A stretch of 25,598 nucleotides of DNA from an uncultured Rickettsiales bacterium (GTDB lineage: Bacteria > Pseudomonadota > Alphaproteobacteria > Rs-D84): NCBI GenBank assembly GCA_900550565.1, contig URSG01000013.1:1-25598 (forward strand), in the 5' to 3' direction. Below the pieces are notes generated by a model, which ran no database searches, was not told the origin of the DNA, and worked only from the letters and a program-made list of their open reading frames with translations. The position numbers and the translations under genes were made by a program. Positions 15,242 through 21,908 of this stretch are shown in pieces (position 1 is the stretch's first letter; each line of letters opens with the position of its first letter).

Positions 15242-15811
15242 TTATTTATCTTCGGTTGCACATTCGCATACTGCATCATCAATTTTTTTGCCATCACGGC
15301 CTGCGATGATTTCTGCGACTGTTTTACCACGACGCGCCGCCACTGTTTTTGGCGAATTCATTTTCGCAAACGCCAAGAACGCAGCACGAATCATATTGTT
15401 TGGATTATTTGAACCCTGGGATTTCACAACGACGTCCTGGACGCCCAAGCATTCAAACACCGCACGCAACGCACCACCGGCAATGATACCAGTACCTGGA
15501 ACTGCACTGCGAACAACCAATTTGCTGGCGCCATATTTTGCGCTGCAATCATGGTGCAATGTGCGACCTTCTTTTAACGGAACGCGAATCATTTTCGCCT
15601 TTGCAGCCTTTGTAGCTTTCTGCACAGCAGATTGAACTTCCAATGCCTTACCCTTGCCAAAGCCAACACGACCGGCCTTGTCGCCAACCACAACCAATGC
15701 CGAGAACGACATATTACGGCCGCCCTTTACGGTTTTGGATACGCGGTTGATGGAAACCAGTTTGTCAACCAGGTTATCCGTTTGCAATTTTTTATCATCA
15801 AAACGTGCCAT
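15242..15811 (-). CDS. rpsE: 30S ribosomal protein S5 (uS5)
   Basis: S5 helps accuracy and mRNA unwinding at the 30S entry channel. 189 residues. The N-terminal double-stranded-RNA-binding-like domain is seen in VSKTVKGGRNMSFSALVVVGDKAGRVGFGKGKA (about 24-56), and the C-terminal S5 domain in VPGTGIIAGGALRAVFECLGVQDVVVKSQGSNNPNNMIRA. The C-terminus ends in an acidic/Cys tail (DDAVCECATEDK). 21 nt after rplR, plain spacer. Confidence 0.98.
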   Translation of the reverse strand: MARFDDKKLQTDNLVDKLVSINRVSKTVKGGRNMSFSALVVVGDKAGRVGFGKGKALEVQSAVQKATKAAKAKMIRVPLKEGRTLHHDCSAKYGASKLVVRSAVPGTGIIAGGALRAVFECLGVQDVVVKSQGSNNPNNMIRAAFLAFAKMNSPKTVAARRGKTVAEIIAGRDGKKIDDAVCECATEDK

Positions 15812-15832
15812 CTTATTACTCCGTATATTCCA

Positions 15833-16189
15833 TTAGATTCTTACGCCGCCTGCGCGGATTGCTTCACACAGTGCCTTTACGCGGCCGTGATAGCGATAAC
15901 CGCCACGGTCAAAATAGCAGTTGTCTGCGATGCCAGCCGCCACAGCACGTGCTGCAAAGGCCTTGCCGACCAATTCTGCCCCAGCGACATTCCAGCCTTT
16001 GCCCTGGAAATCTTTTTCTTTGGACGATGCCGCACATACTGTGTGACCACGAACATCATCAATCGCCTGGATTTCAATATGACGACCCGAACGGAAAACC
16101 GACAGACGAATCTTGCCAGGATTTTTTCTTTTTAACGCACCGCGATTTGCCAATGTGCGTCTTTCTTCACTAGACAAATGTTTCAACAT
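15833..16189 (-). CDS. rplR: 50S ribosomal protein L18 (uL18)
   Basis: 5S rRNA-binding protein of the central protuberance. 118 residues. Seen: LSVFRSGRHIEIQAIDD, the AGAELVGKAFAARAVAAGI helix, and the C-terminal FDRGGYRYHGRVKALCEAIRAGGVRI. AAGGAAAC precedes the ATG. In the canonical order rplF is directly upstream; here a 53-codon reading frame and a CTGTTA-loop hairpin lie between. Confidence 0.97.
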   Translation of the reverse strand: MLKHLSSEERRTLANRGALKRKNPGKIRLSVFRSGRHIEIQAIDDVRGHTVCAASSKEKDFQGKGWNVAGAELVGKAFAARAVAAGIADNCYFDRGGYRYHGRVKALCEAIRAGGVRI

Positions 16190-16206
16190 TTTGTTTCCTT
16201 TTTTTC

Positions 16207-16228
16207 AATTCCCGTAACAGCGGAAATT
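16207..16228 (-). repeat. CTGTTA-loop hairpin, upstream of rplR
   Basis: In mRNA sense AATTTCCG pairs with CGGGAATT (one G-U) around the loop CTGTTA. Same loop and closing pairs as at 18363-18382. It overlaps the last two bases of the small gene's stop codon. Confidence 0.75.
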
Positions 16229-16388
16229 ATTTTTGCTTTTGTTTATTTTGTTCAAATTCGGCCATGCATCTGTATTTATGTCCAGACACATAATCAGCCA
16301 AATATTTGGCAAAAAACGCGTATGCCTGCGCAAGTTTCTGCCACACAGAACGAGTCATAGTTGAACGGTATTCTTGCATATCAGCCAT
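16227..16388 (-). CDS. Unrecognised 53-aa protein inside the spc operon
   Basis: Not a ribosomal protein known to me. It reads MADMQEYRSTMTRSVWQKLA, then an aromatic helical stretch with AYAFFAKYLADYV, and a polar C-terminus rich in Gln and Lys. Amphipathic, with a single Cys, probably helical. ATG 25 nt after the rplF stop; the Shine-Dalgarno is weak (ATAGGCG), and Met-4 is an alternative start. The stop codon runs into the CTGTTA hairpin before rplR. Against chance: it fills the spacer almost exactly, on the operon strand, with a plausible protein composition. It could be a clade-specific ribosome-associated protein or a neutral frame. Confidence 0.55.
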   Translation of the reverse strand: MADMQEYRSTMTRSVWQKLAQAYAFFAKYLADYVSGHKYRCMAEFEQNKQKQK

Positions 16389-16413
16389 AATGTTTACGCC
16401 TATATTTGAACTA

Positions 16414-16965
16414 TTATTTCTTTTTACCTTCTTTGCGGCGGATCTGTTCGCCCTTATAGAAGATACCCTTGCCCTTGTATGGATCAGCCTTGCGAACCTT
16501 GTGAACCTTGTCCGCGAACAAACCAACCAAGCATTTATCAATACCACGGATGCTGAATTCAGTTGGTGTTTCGCCCATAACAACGGTCAAGCCAGCCGGA
16601 ATTTCCATAACAACGTCGTGTGAATAACCTGCGACCAGAACCAGTTTATTGCCAGAAACAGATGCTTTATAACCAACACCCTTCATATACATATCTTTGA
16701 CAAAACCGTCTGAAACGCCTTCTACGGCGGCACGTGCGTTGCGTGTCATTGTTCCCCACATCGCGCGCGAGATTTTATCTTCTGCGTCTTTTGGTGTGAC
16801 GACAATATGTCCATCTTCAACTGCAACATGAACCAAGCCGGCGTGTTTTGTATCCAACGGCAATTTCATTTCGCCCTTGGGGCCCTTGACAACCAGAACA
16901 TCATCAACAATCGCCGCTGATGTACCGTCTTTCAATTTTACTGGATATTTTCCTGCACGAGACAT
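16414..16965 (-). CDS. rplF: 50S ribosomal protein L6 (uL6)
   Basis: Binds 23S rRNA near the sarcin-ricin loop. 183 residues with two repeated domains; signatures include KGPKGEMKLPL, GVSDGFVKDMYMKGVGYKAS, and the C-terminal ADPYKGKGIFYKGEQIRRKEGKKK. 22 nt after rpsH, plain spacer. The downstream spacer to rplR is abnormally long (224 nt) and holds a small reading frame. Confidence 0.98.
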   Translation of the reverse strand: MSRAGKYPVKLKDGTSAAIVDDVLVVKGPKGEMKLPLDTKHAGLVHVAVEDGHIVVTPKDAEDKISRAMWGTMTRNARAAVEGVSDGFVKDMYMKGVGYKASVSGNKLVLVAGYSHDVVMEIPAGLTVVMGETPTEFSIRGIDKCLVGLFADKVHKVRKADPYKGKGIFYKGEQIRRKEGKKK

Positions 16966-16987
16966 AACTTCAATCCTTACTTCTAAA

Positions 16988-17386
16988 TTAGATTACCTTG
17001 CACAGCACTTCGCCACCAACGTTCATCAAACGTGCTTTGTGGTCTGTCATAACGCCATTTGGTGTAGAAACAATCGCTATACCCAGTCCGCCCATAACCT
17101 TTGGCATTTTTGCACTGCCGGAATAGACACGGCGGCCCGGTTTAGATACGACGGAAATTTCCTGGATTGCACCATTTCCACCAACATATTTCAGTTCAAC
17201 GACCAAATTTGCACGATGTTCGTCAATCTGTTCTTTGTGGAAATCTGTAATAAAGCCTTCGTCTTTCAAGACGGTCAAAACTGCAGCACGCAGTTTGCTA
17301 TTTGGAACGGAGATTGTTTCTTTACCTGCATTCTGACCATTACGGATGCGGGTCAACATATCGCCGATTGGGTGTGATAATGACAT
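16988..17386 (-). CDS. rpsH: 30S ribosomal protein S8 (uS8)
   Basis: Central-domain 16S rRNA binder, in E. coli also the spc-operon repressor. 132 residues. Seen: IGDMLTRIRNGQNAGKETISVPNSKL at the N-terminus and the C-terminal STPNGVMTDHKARLMNVGGEVLCKVI, matching the family rRNA-binding loop. AAGGAG precedes the ATG. An 88-nt spacer with hairpins separates it from rpsN. Confidence 0.98.
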   Translation of the reverse strand: MSLSHPIGDMLTRIRNGQNAGKETISVPNSKLRAAVLTVLKDEGFITDFHKEQIDEHRANLVVELKYVGGNGAIQEISVVSKPGRRVYSGSAKMPKVMGGLGIAIVSTPNGVMTDHKARLMNVGGEVLCKVI

Positions 17387-17407
17387 CTTTTACTCCTTCG
17401 TTACACA

Positions 17408-17465
17408 GGGCACCCTGCCCCATGCACTTTTGTTTAACCCCAGCTGCATTGTCCACAACTGGGTT
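17408..17465 (-). other. Two hairpins in the rpsN-rpsH spacer
   Basis: First in mRNA sense: AACCCAGTTG against CAGCTGGGGTT (one bulge, one G-U; 17465-17436). Second: GGGCA/TGCCC with a three-base loop (17420-17408), just before the rpsH Shine-Dalgarno. Confidence 0.7.
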
Positions 17466-17474
17466 GTTTTTGTT

Positions 17475-17777
17475 TTACCAGCTGGACTTGCGAACGCCTG
17501 GCAATTTCCCTTCGGACGCCATGGTGCGCAACTGCTGACGACACAGACCGAACAAACGCGAGAAACCGCGCGCACGGCCAGTAACCGAACAACGATTGTG
17601 TAAACGTGTTGGATTTGCATTGCGTGGCAATTTTGCCAATTTCTTCATTGCGTCCATACGTTCATCAGGTGTTGCATTTACAGACATTTTCGCTTTAATC
17701 GCTTCGCGCTTTTTAGCATACTGGGCGACCATTTTTTCACGTTTTTTCTGTTTATTTATCAACGCTAATTTAGCCAT
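17475..17777 (-). CDS. rpsN: 30S ribosomal protein S14 (uS14), zinc-free form
   Basis: Located in the 30S head. 100 residues, the longer form without zinc ribbon: only two cysteines (near 64 and 80), no CxxC pairs. The C-terminal signature NPTRLHNRCSVTGRARGFSRLFGLCR and the end GKLPGVRKSSW are diagnostic. 18 nt after rplE. Confidence 0.98.
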   Translation of the reverse strand: MAKLALINKQKKREKMVAQYAKKREAIKAKMSVNATPDERMDAMKKLAKLPRNANPTRLHNRCSVTGRARGFSRLFGLCRQQLRTMASEGKLPGVRKSSW

Positions 17778-17795
17778 TTTTATACCCTTTTATAA

Positions 17796-18341
17796 TTATT
17801 TCAAAACCAACGGCAAGCCGATTTTCGTCAACAACGCACGTGCTTCGTCGTCAGTTTTCGCTGTTGTCGCGATGACGATATCCATACCACGAATTGCGTC
17901 AATCTTGTCCACAGAAATTTCTGGGAAAATCAAGTGTTCTTTGATACCGAACGCATAATTACCACGACCGTCAAATTTTGACTTTGACAATCCGCGGAAA
18001 TCCTTGACGCGCGGCAACGCAACTGTAATCAGTTTGTCCAAGAAGTCATACATTCTTTTACCACGCAGTGTGACCTTGGTTCCAATAGGCTGCCCTTCGC
18101 GCAGACGATATGTCGCGATAGACTTTTTCGCATGTGTAATAACAGATTTCTGGGCGGCAATCGCTGTCAAATCAGCGGCGGCGGCGTCCAGTTTCTTTTT
18201 ATCACTGACCGCGGCACCAACACCCATATTCAAAACAATTTTGGATAATTTTGGCACTGCGAACGTATTTGTATAGCCGAATTCTTTGACCAATTCAGGC
18301 ACAACTTCTTTTTCATAAATTTCACGCAATCTGCTTTGCAT
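17796..18341 (-). CDS. rplE: 50S ribosomal protein L5 (uL5)
   Basis: 5S rRNA-binding protein that contacts P-site tRNA. 181 residues, family length. Seen: VPKLSKIVLNMGVGAA near 29-44, LREGQPIGTKVTLRGKRMYDFLDKLI, and FDGRGNYAFGIKEHLIFPEI. The preceding rplX spacer carries a CTGTTA-loop hairpin; the following spacer is short and plain. Confidence 0.98.
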   Translation of the reverse strand: MQSRLREIYEKEVVPELVKEFGYTNTFAVPKLSKIVLNMGVGAAVSDKKKLDAAAADLTAIAAQKSVITHAKKSIATYRLREGQPIGTKVTLRGKRMYDFLDKLITVALPRVKDFRGLSKSKFDGRGNYAFGIKEHLIFPEISVDKIDAIRGMDIVIATTAKTDDEARALLTKIGLPLVLK

Positions 18342-18362
18342 TTTTTATTCCTTACACTTTGT

Positions 18363-18382
18363 GTCCCCGTAACAGCGGGAAC
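18363..18382 (-). repeat. CTGTTA-loop hairpin, rplX-rplE spacer
   Basis: In mRNA sense GTTCCCG pairs with CGGGGAC (one G-U) around the loop CTGTTA, 9 nt after the rplX stop codon. The shared plus-strand core with 16212-16223 is CCGTAACAGCGG. Confidence 0.78.
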
Positions 18383-18391
18383 CGATTATTC

Positions 18392-18694
18392 TTATAATTC
18401 TGCGCCAGACTTTTTAGCAACGCGAACTTTCTTGTCGCCAGACATTTTATATCCAACGCGTGTTGCTTTTTTCGTCTTGGGATCCAACAACGCAACATTA
18501 GAAACGTGAACCGGTGCTTCGCGGTCAACGATACGACCCGGCTGTTCCTGTGTTGGTTTGATATGCCATTTGTGGCGGTTGACACCTTCTACCACAACGC
18601 GAGATTCTGTTGGGCGCGCTTCCAGCACTTTGCCTTTGACACCCTTGTATTTTCCCGAAATAACTACGACTTCATCGCCTTTCTTGATTTTCAT
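18392..18694 (-). CDS. rplX: 50S ribosomal protein L24 (uL24)
   Basis: Early assembly protein near the tunnel exit. 100 residues. A KOW motif at about 4-30 (KGDEVVVISGKYKGVKGKVLEA), then VVVEGVNRHKWHIKPTQEQPG and IVDREAPVHVSNVALLDPKTKKATRVGYK. 22 nt after rplN. Confidence 0.97.
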   Translation of the reverse strand: MKIKKGDEVVVISGKYKGVKGKVLEARPTESRVVVEGVNRHKWHIKPTQEQPGRIVDREAPVHVSNVALLDPKTKKATRVGYKMSGDKKVRVAKKSGAEL

Positions 18695-18716
18695 CTTTAT
18701 AACCCTTTATTTCAGA

Positions 18717-19091
18717 CTAGATAACTTCCGGTGCCAGAGATACGATTTTCTGAACATCGTATTTACGGCGAACTTCACGTGCAATTGGCCCAAAGATACG
18801 TGTGCCAATCGGTTCAAAATTGTTTTTGTTTATCAAAACAACCGCGTTATCGTCAAAGCGGATAATTGATCCGTCTGGACGTTTTACCGGGAATTTTGTA
18901 CGAACGATGATTGCACGCTGCACGGTTCCCTTTTGAACTTTACCACGTGGAATCGCTTCTTTGATGGCGACGACAATTTTATCGCCAACTGTCGCATAGC
19001 GACGGTGTGAACCGCCCAAAACCTTGATGCACATTGCTTTACGTGCGCCAGAGTTATCAGCGACTGTCATAACTGTTTCATTCTGAATCAT
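18717..19091 (-). CDS. rplN: 50S ribosomal protein L14 (uL14)
   Basis: Located at the subunit interface (bridge B8) and target of the RsfS silencing factor in other bacteria. 124 residues from MIQNETVMTVADNSGARKAMC, the family N-terminus, preceded by AAGGAAAAAAGTT; the in-frame extension to 19160 is rejected. Conserved GDKIVVAIKEAIPRGKVQKG, RPDGSIIRFDDNAVVLIN and GTRIFGPIAREVR. Confidence 0.98.
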   Translation of the reverse strand: MIQNETVMTVADNSGARKAMCIKVLGGSHRRYATVGDKIVVAIKEAIPRGKVQKGTVQRAIIVRTKFPVKRPDGSIIRFDDNAVVLINKNNFEPIGTRIFGPIAREVRRKYDVQKIVSLAPEVI

Positions 19092-19113
19092 AACTTTTTT
19101 CCTTGTCCTGCGC

Positions 19114-19175
19114 GTGGGGCAATCCCCCACCGCTTTGTTATAGGGCCCGACTGTCCGCACATTGCGTATGCAATG
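19114..19175 (-). other. Hairpins in the rpsQ-rplN spacer
   Basis: In mRNA sense CATTGC/GCAATG with loop ATAC (19175-19160), then GTGGGG/CCCCAC with loop GATTG (19130-19114), just before the rplN Shine-Dalgarno. The 114-nt spacer holds no gene. Confidence 0.7.
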
Positions 19176-19205
19176 CCGACCTCAAAGACCCTGTCCAGGT
19201 CAGTC

Positions 19206-19475
19206 TTAGTCTGCGACCTCAACTGCTTCGTCCTTGGAAACGCCAACGCGTCCCTTGACCACCCAAGATTTTGTCTTGGAAATTGGACGATGTTCTTCAA
19301 TAGCAACGATGTCACCAACCTTGTATTCGTTGTTTTCATCGTGCGCCTTATACTTTTTGTTCTGCTTTACGAACTTGCCATACAGCGGATGGCGGAAACG
19401 GCGTTCCACTTCTACGACGACAGTTTTGTCGTTCGCTGTACTTTTAACTGTTCCCTGCAGTATACGTCTTGGCAT
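19206..19475 (-). CDS. rpsQ: 30S ribosomal protein S17 (uS17)
   Basis: OB-fold 16S rRNA 5'-domain binder. 89 residues. Seen: LQGTVKSTANDKTVVVEVERRFRHPLYGKFVKQNKKYKAHDE and the C-terminal half with VGDIVAIEEHRPISKTKSWVV. An unusually long 155-nt spacer with a hairpin and a possible weak promoter precedes it. Confidence 0.97.
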   Translation of the reverse strand: MPRRILQGTVKSTANDKTVVVEVERRFRHPLYGKFVKQNKKYKAHDENNEYKVGDIVAIEEHRPISKTKSWVVKGRVGVSKDEAVEVAD

Positions 19476-19506
19476 AACTTGTGTCCTTATACATTTGCCC
19501 AGTGCT

Positions 19507-19550
19507 TGTTTTGCGACATCTATTCTACACTAAAACGCGCAAAACAGCAA
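19507..19550 (-). promoter_or_regulatory. Hairpin with promoter-like loop upstream of rpsQ
   Basis: TGTTTTGCG (19507-19515) pairs perfectly with CGCAAAACA (19538-19546). The 22-nt loop contains a minus-strand TAGAAT (19527-19522), with TTGCTG (19550-19545) 17 nt upstream, a weak sigma-70 match. It could be a hairpin, an internal promoter, or both in alternative use. Confidence 0.4.
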
Positions 19551-19630
19551 CTGATTCCTTGGGTTTACCTTACCGATTTCGGTGTATGATAACTAATTTT
19601 TTAGAAATCTCAACTAAAATCGACAATTTT

Positions 19631-19825
19631 TTATTTTTTGTCCGCATTTAACTTTGTCTTGACGCGTGCGATTTCACGACGAGTCTGACGAATAACATGC
19701 GACTTTGGCAACTGACCCGCAGCGTGTTGGAAACGCTGGTTCATTTGCTCTTTCTTTAAATCAGCCAGTTTGCTCTGCAAAGCCTCAACTGTCAAAGATT
19801 CTTTTGCAACTTTCTTTTCTGCCAT
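19631..19825 (-). CDS. rpmC: 50S ribosomal protein L29 (uL29)
   Basis: Small helical protein at the tunnel exit, part of the docking site for signal recognition particle and trigger factor. 64 residues: a short Lys-rich lead (MAEKKVAKE), then LTVEALQSKLADLKKEQMNQRFQHAAGQL and a basic helix RQTRREIARVKTKLN. 23 nt after rplP. Confidence 0.96.
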   Translation of the reverse strand: MAEKKVAKESLTVEALQSKLADLKKEQMNQRFQHAAGQLPKSHVIRQTRREIARVKTKLNADKK

Positions 19826-19848
19826 TTTATAAACCTTTTATGTTAAAA

Positions 19849-20262
19849 TTAGTTAGCTTTGCGTTCAACAATTTTGGTTTTAACCGGCAACTTGGCCGCG
19901 GCCAGTGCAAACGCTTCGTATGCGATTTCAGGTTTAACACCGTCAATTTCAAACATAATGCGTCCTGGTTTTACACGGCAAATCCAGTATTCAACCGCAC
20001 CCTTACCTTTACCCATACGGACTTCGGCTGGTTTCTTGGTCACAGGAACATCAGGGAAAATACGAATCCACAATTTACCCATACGTTTCATATGACGTGT
20101 GATTGCGCGACGCGCCGCTTCTATTTGACGCGCGGTCACGCGTTCTGGTGTCATGGCTTTCAGTCCAAACGAACCAAATGCCAGTTCGCTGCCGCCTTTG
20201 GCGACGCCGTGAATACGGCCTTTGTGCTGTTTGCGAAACTTTGTTTTATTTGGCATCAACAT
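19849..20262 (-). CDS. rplP: 50S ribosomal protein L16 (uL16)
   Basis: Contacts A-site tRNA and 5S rRNA. 137 residues. The start MLMPNKTKFRKQHKGR matches the family, and AAGG lies nine bases before the ATG at 20262, favouring it over Met-3. Conserved: GLKAMTPERVTARQIEAARRAITRHMKR, MGKGKGAVEYWICRVKPGR. The upstream spacer carries a TCTATATGG-apex hairpin. Confidence 0.98.
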   Translation of the reverse strand: MLMPNKTKFRKQHKGRIHGVAKGGSELAFGSFGLKAMTPERVTARQIEAARRAITRHMKRMGKLWIRIFPDVPVTKKPAEVRMGKGKGAVEYWICRVKPGRIMFEIDGVKPEIAYEAFALAAAKLPVKTKIVERKAN

Positions 20263-20302
20263 AATAAACTACCTTTTATTGCTTTGCTAATTTTTGGTTT
20301 CC

Positions 20303-20323
20303 CCGGCACCATATAGATGCCGG
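20303..20323 (-). repeat. TCTATATGG-apex hairpin, rpsC-rplP spacer
   Basis: In mRNA sense CCGGCA, TCTATATGG, TGCCGG: six Watson-Crick pairs plus a closing U-G, loop CTATATG. Starts 6 nt after the rpsC stop codon. Confidence 0.85.
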
Positions 20324-20329
20324 CAAAAA

Positions 20330-21031
20330 TTATTTGTTTCTCTTTTCGCTGCTGCCGGCGTATTCAGTTGGGCGTGCCATTTCAGAAGCCAGCTTTTCTT
20401 TGTTCACAACGTCACCTGTGTAAATCCAAACCTTTACACCGATAACGCCGTATGTTGTTTTCGCCTGAATTGACGCATAGTCAATATCAGCGCGCAATGT
20501 ATGCAAAGGAATACGACCTTCGCGGATTTGTTCGCTGCGGGCAATTTCCGCACCGTTCAGACGACCACTGCACATCACTTTGATACCCTGGGCACCAGCT
20601 TTCTGTGCGTTCTGAACCGCCTTTTTCATTGCACGTTTGAACGAAACACGACCTTCAATCTGTTGTGCGATATTCTGCGCAACCAACTGGGCATTCAAAT
20701 CCGGACGGCGAACTTCATAGATATTCACAACGACCTGGTCGTTTTTGACCAATTTTTTGATGTCGTTGCGCAACGCTTCTATGTCTGCGCCATTTTTACC
20801 GATAATCATACCCGGACGTGATGTGTGAATTGTCACAACAACCTTTTTGGCAAAGCGTTCAATAACAACTTTGGCCAGACCGGCTTTTTTCAGTTTCTTT
20901 TCAATAAATTTGCGAATTTTAATATCTTCGGCCAACAGGTTCGCATAGTCCTTTTTGCCCGCTATCCAACGCGAATCTGTGATTTTATTGATAAACTCGC
21001 GCAATGAGATTGGTGATACTTTCTGTCCCAT
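20330..21031 (-). CDS. rpsC: 30S ribosomal protein S3 (uS3)
   Basis: S3 forms part of the mRNA entry channel and helicase site. 233 residues. The N-domain begins MGQKVSPISLREF (usual form MGQKVNPIGLR). The KH domain has RPGMIIGKNGADIEAL, with GxxG as GKNG near 77-80. The C-domain contains GIKVMCSGRLNGAEIARSEQIREGRIPLHTLRADIDYA and TTYGVIGVKVWIY. Standard position between rplV and rplP. Confidence 0.98.
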   Translation of the reverse strand: MGQKVSPISLREFINKITDSRWIAGKKDYANLLAEDIKIRKFIEKKLKKAGLAKVVIERFAKKVVVTIHTSRPGMIIGKNGADIEALRNDIKKLVKNDQVVVNIYEVRRPDLNAQLVAQNIAQQIEGRVSFKRAMKKAVQNAQKAGAQGIKVMCSGRLNGAEIARSEQIREGRIPLHTLRADIDYASIQAKTTYGVIGVKVWIYTGDVVNKEKLASEMARPTEYAGSSEKRNK

Positions 21032-21053
21032 CTTATTTTTTCCTTACGTTTAT

Positions 21054-21110
21054 GGCACATGTTCTTGAAACCATATAGGTTTTATTCAGGGTTGCCCCAT
21101 ACCACGTGCC
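21054..21110 (-). repeat. CTATATGG-apex hairpin, rplV-rpsC spacer
   Basis: Inner hairpin 21068-21082: AAACC, TATAT, GGTTT in mRNA sense, showing CTATATGG as in the three neighbouring spacers, here closed by C-G instead of U-G. Outer arms GGCAC/GTGCC (21106-21110 with 21054-21058) could close a larger structure. Confidence 0.75.
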
Positions 21111-21119
21111 ACGGTTTTA

Positions 21120-21530
21120 CTATTTTGCCTTTTTCGCAGTTTTTTCTGCGGCTTTCTTTGTCGGCGCTGCGCCAGATTCCAAAACGATTGTCAAATTAGA
21201 AAAAGGTTTCAAAATTGGACGTGCACTGCCACGTGGACCGGCCATGATGCGTTTCATTGTCAACGCCTTGCCACACCAAATTTCTTTGACAAACAATGTG
21301 TCTGCCGACAGATTTTTGTTGTGTTCTGCGTTTGCAATCGCGGACATCAAAGTCTTCAAGACTTCGCCAGATACGCGTTTTTTAGAAAATTTCAAGACAT
21401 CAATTGCGCGGTCCACCGGCAAACCGCGGACTGTATCGCAAACCAGATTTAATTTCTGGTGGCTGACGCGAATCATTTTATTGAACGCGCGAACCTGATT
21501 ATCTTTGATTCCATATCTTGTCGTTGTCAT
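21120..21530 (-). CDS. rplV: 50S ribosomal protein L22 (uL22)
   Basis: Lines the nascent-peptide tunnel through a long beta-hairpin. 136 residues. Seen: VRVSHQKLNLVCDTVRGLPVDRAIDVLKFSKKR, AIANAEHN, and the hairpin-tip region MKRIMAGPRGSARPILKPFSNLTIVL. The C-terminal about 18 residues form an Ala/Lys tail. Preceded by AAGGTAAG and a CTATATGG hairpin spacer of only 42 nt. Confidence 0.97.
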   Translation of the reverse strand: MTTTRYGIKDNQVRAFNKMIRVSHQKLNLVCDTVRGLPVDRAIDVLKFSKKRVSGEVLKTLMSAIANAEHNKNLSADTLFVKEIWCGKALTMKRIMAGPRGSARPILKPFSNLTIVLESGAAPTKKAAEKTAKKAK

Positions 21531-21554
21531 AACTACTTACCTTATATTCTTGCA

Positions 21555-21571
21555 GATTCCATATAGAAATC
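21555..21571 (-). repeat. TCTATATGG-apex hairpin, rpsS-rplV spacer
   Basis: In mRNA sense GATT, TCTATATGG, AATC: four pairs plus the closing U-G. The nine-base apex is identical to those at 20309-20317 and 21886-21894. Short stem, 1 nt after the rpsS stop codon. Confidence 0.72.
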
Positions 21572-21572
21572 A

Positions 21573-21854
21573 TTATTTCTTGGCTGCGGCCTTTTTATTT
21601 GCCGCGTGACCCTTGAACGTACGTGTCGGCGCAAATTCACCCAATTTGTGTCCAATCATATCTTCAACAATAGACACAGGGATAAATTTATTACCATTGT
21701 GAACTTCAAAAGTCAGCCCAACCATCGGCGGCACAATCGTGCTGCCACGTGACCAAGTTTTAATTGGTTTACGGTCGTCTTTTTCGTTCGCCACCGCAGT
21801 CTTTTTCAAGACAGATGGATGAACATACGGACCTTTCCAAACTGAACGAGACAT
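21573..21854 (-). CDS. rpsS: 30S ribosomal protein S19 (uS19)
   Basis: 30S head protein paired with S13. 93 residues from MSRSVWKGPYVHPSVLKK. The ATG at 21854 is seven bases after CGGAG; an in-frame TTG at 21857 is rejected. Conserved: KTWSRGSTIVPPMVGLTFEVHNGNKFIPVSIVEDMIGHKLGEFAPTRTF. The C-terminus ends in an AAAKK tail. Confidence 0.98.
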   Translation of the reverse strand: MSRSVWKGPYVHPSVLKKTAVANEKDDRKPIKTWSRGSTIVPPMVGLTFEVHNGNKFIPVSIVEDMIGHKLGEFAPTRTFKGHAANKKAAAKK

Positions 21855-21878
21855 CAATTACTCCGTTTTTCTTGTGTT

Positions 21879-21901
21879 CCCTGCACCATATAGATGCAGG
21901 G
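21879..21901 (-). repeat. TCTATATGG-apex hairpin, rplB-rpsS spacer
   Basis: In mRNA sense CCCTGCA, TCTATATGG, TGCAGGG: seven Watson-Crick pairs plus the closing U-G. Starts 7 nt after the rplB stop codon. Confidence 0.87.
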
Positions 21902-21908
21902 TTATTTA

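Noticed and set aside
19092..19160. N-terminal extension of L14 to 19160
   Set aside because: The extension crosses spacer hairpins and the real MIQ start has a good Shine-Dalgarno; the same reasoning removes extensions of S13, L17 and S10.
21855..21857. TTG start for rpsS giving an extra residue
   Set aside because: The ATG at 21854 gives the family N-terminus MSRS and has better spacing to CGGAG.
20300..21900. ATG inside the CTATATGG loops as start of tiny leader peptides
   Set aside because: The frames give unrelated peptides of 6-18 codons with no Shine-Dalgarno; one even runs past the rplP start.
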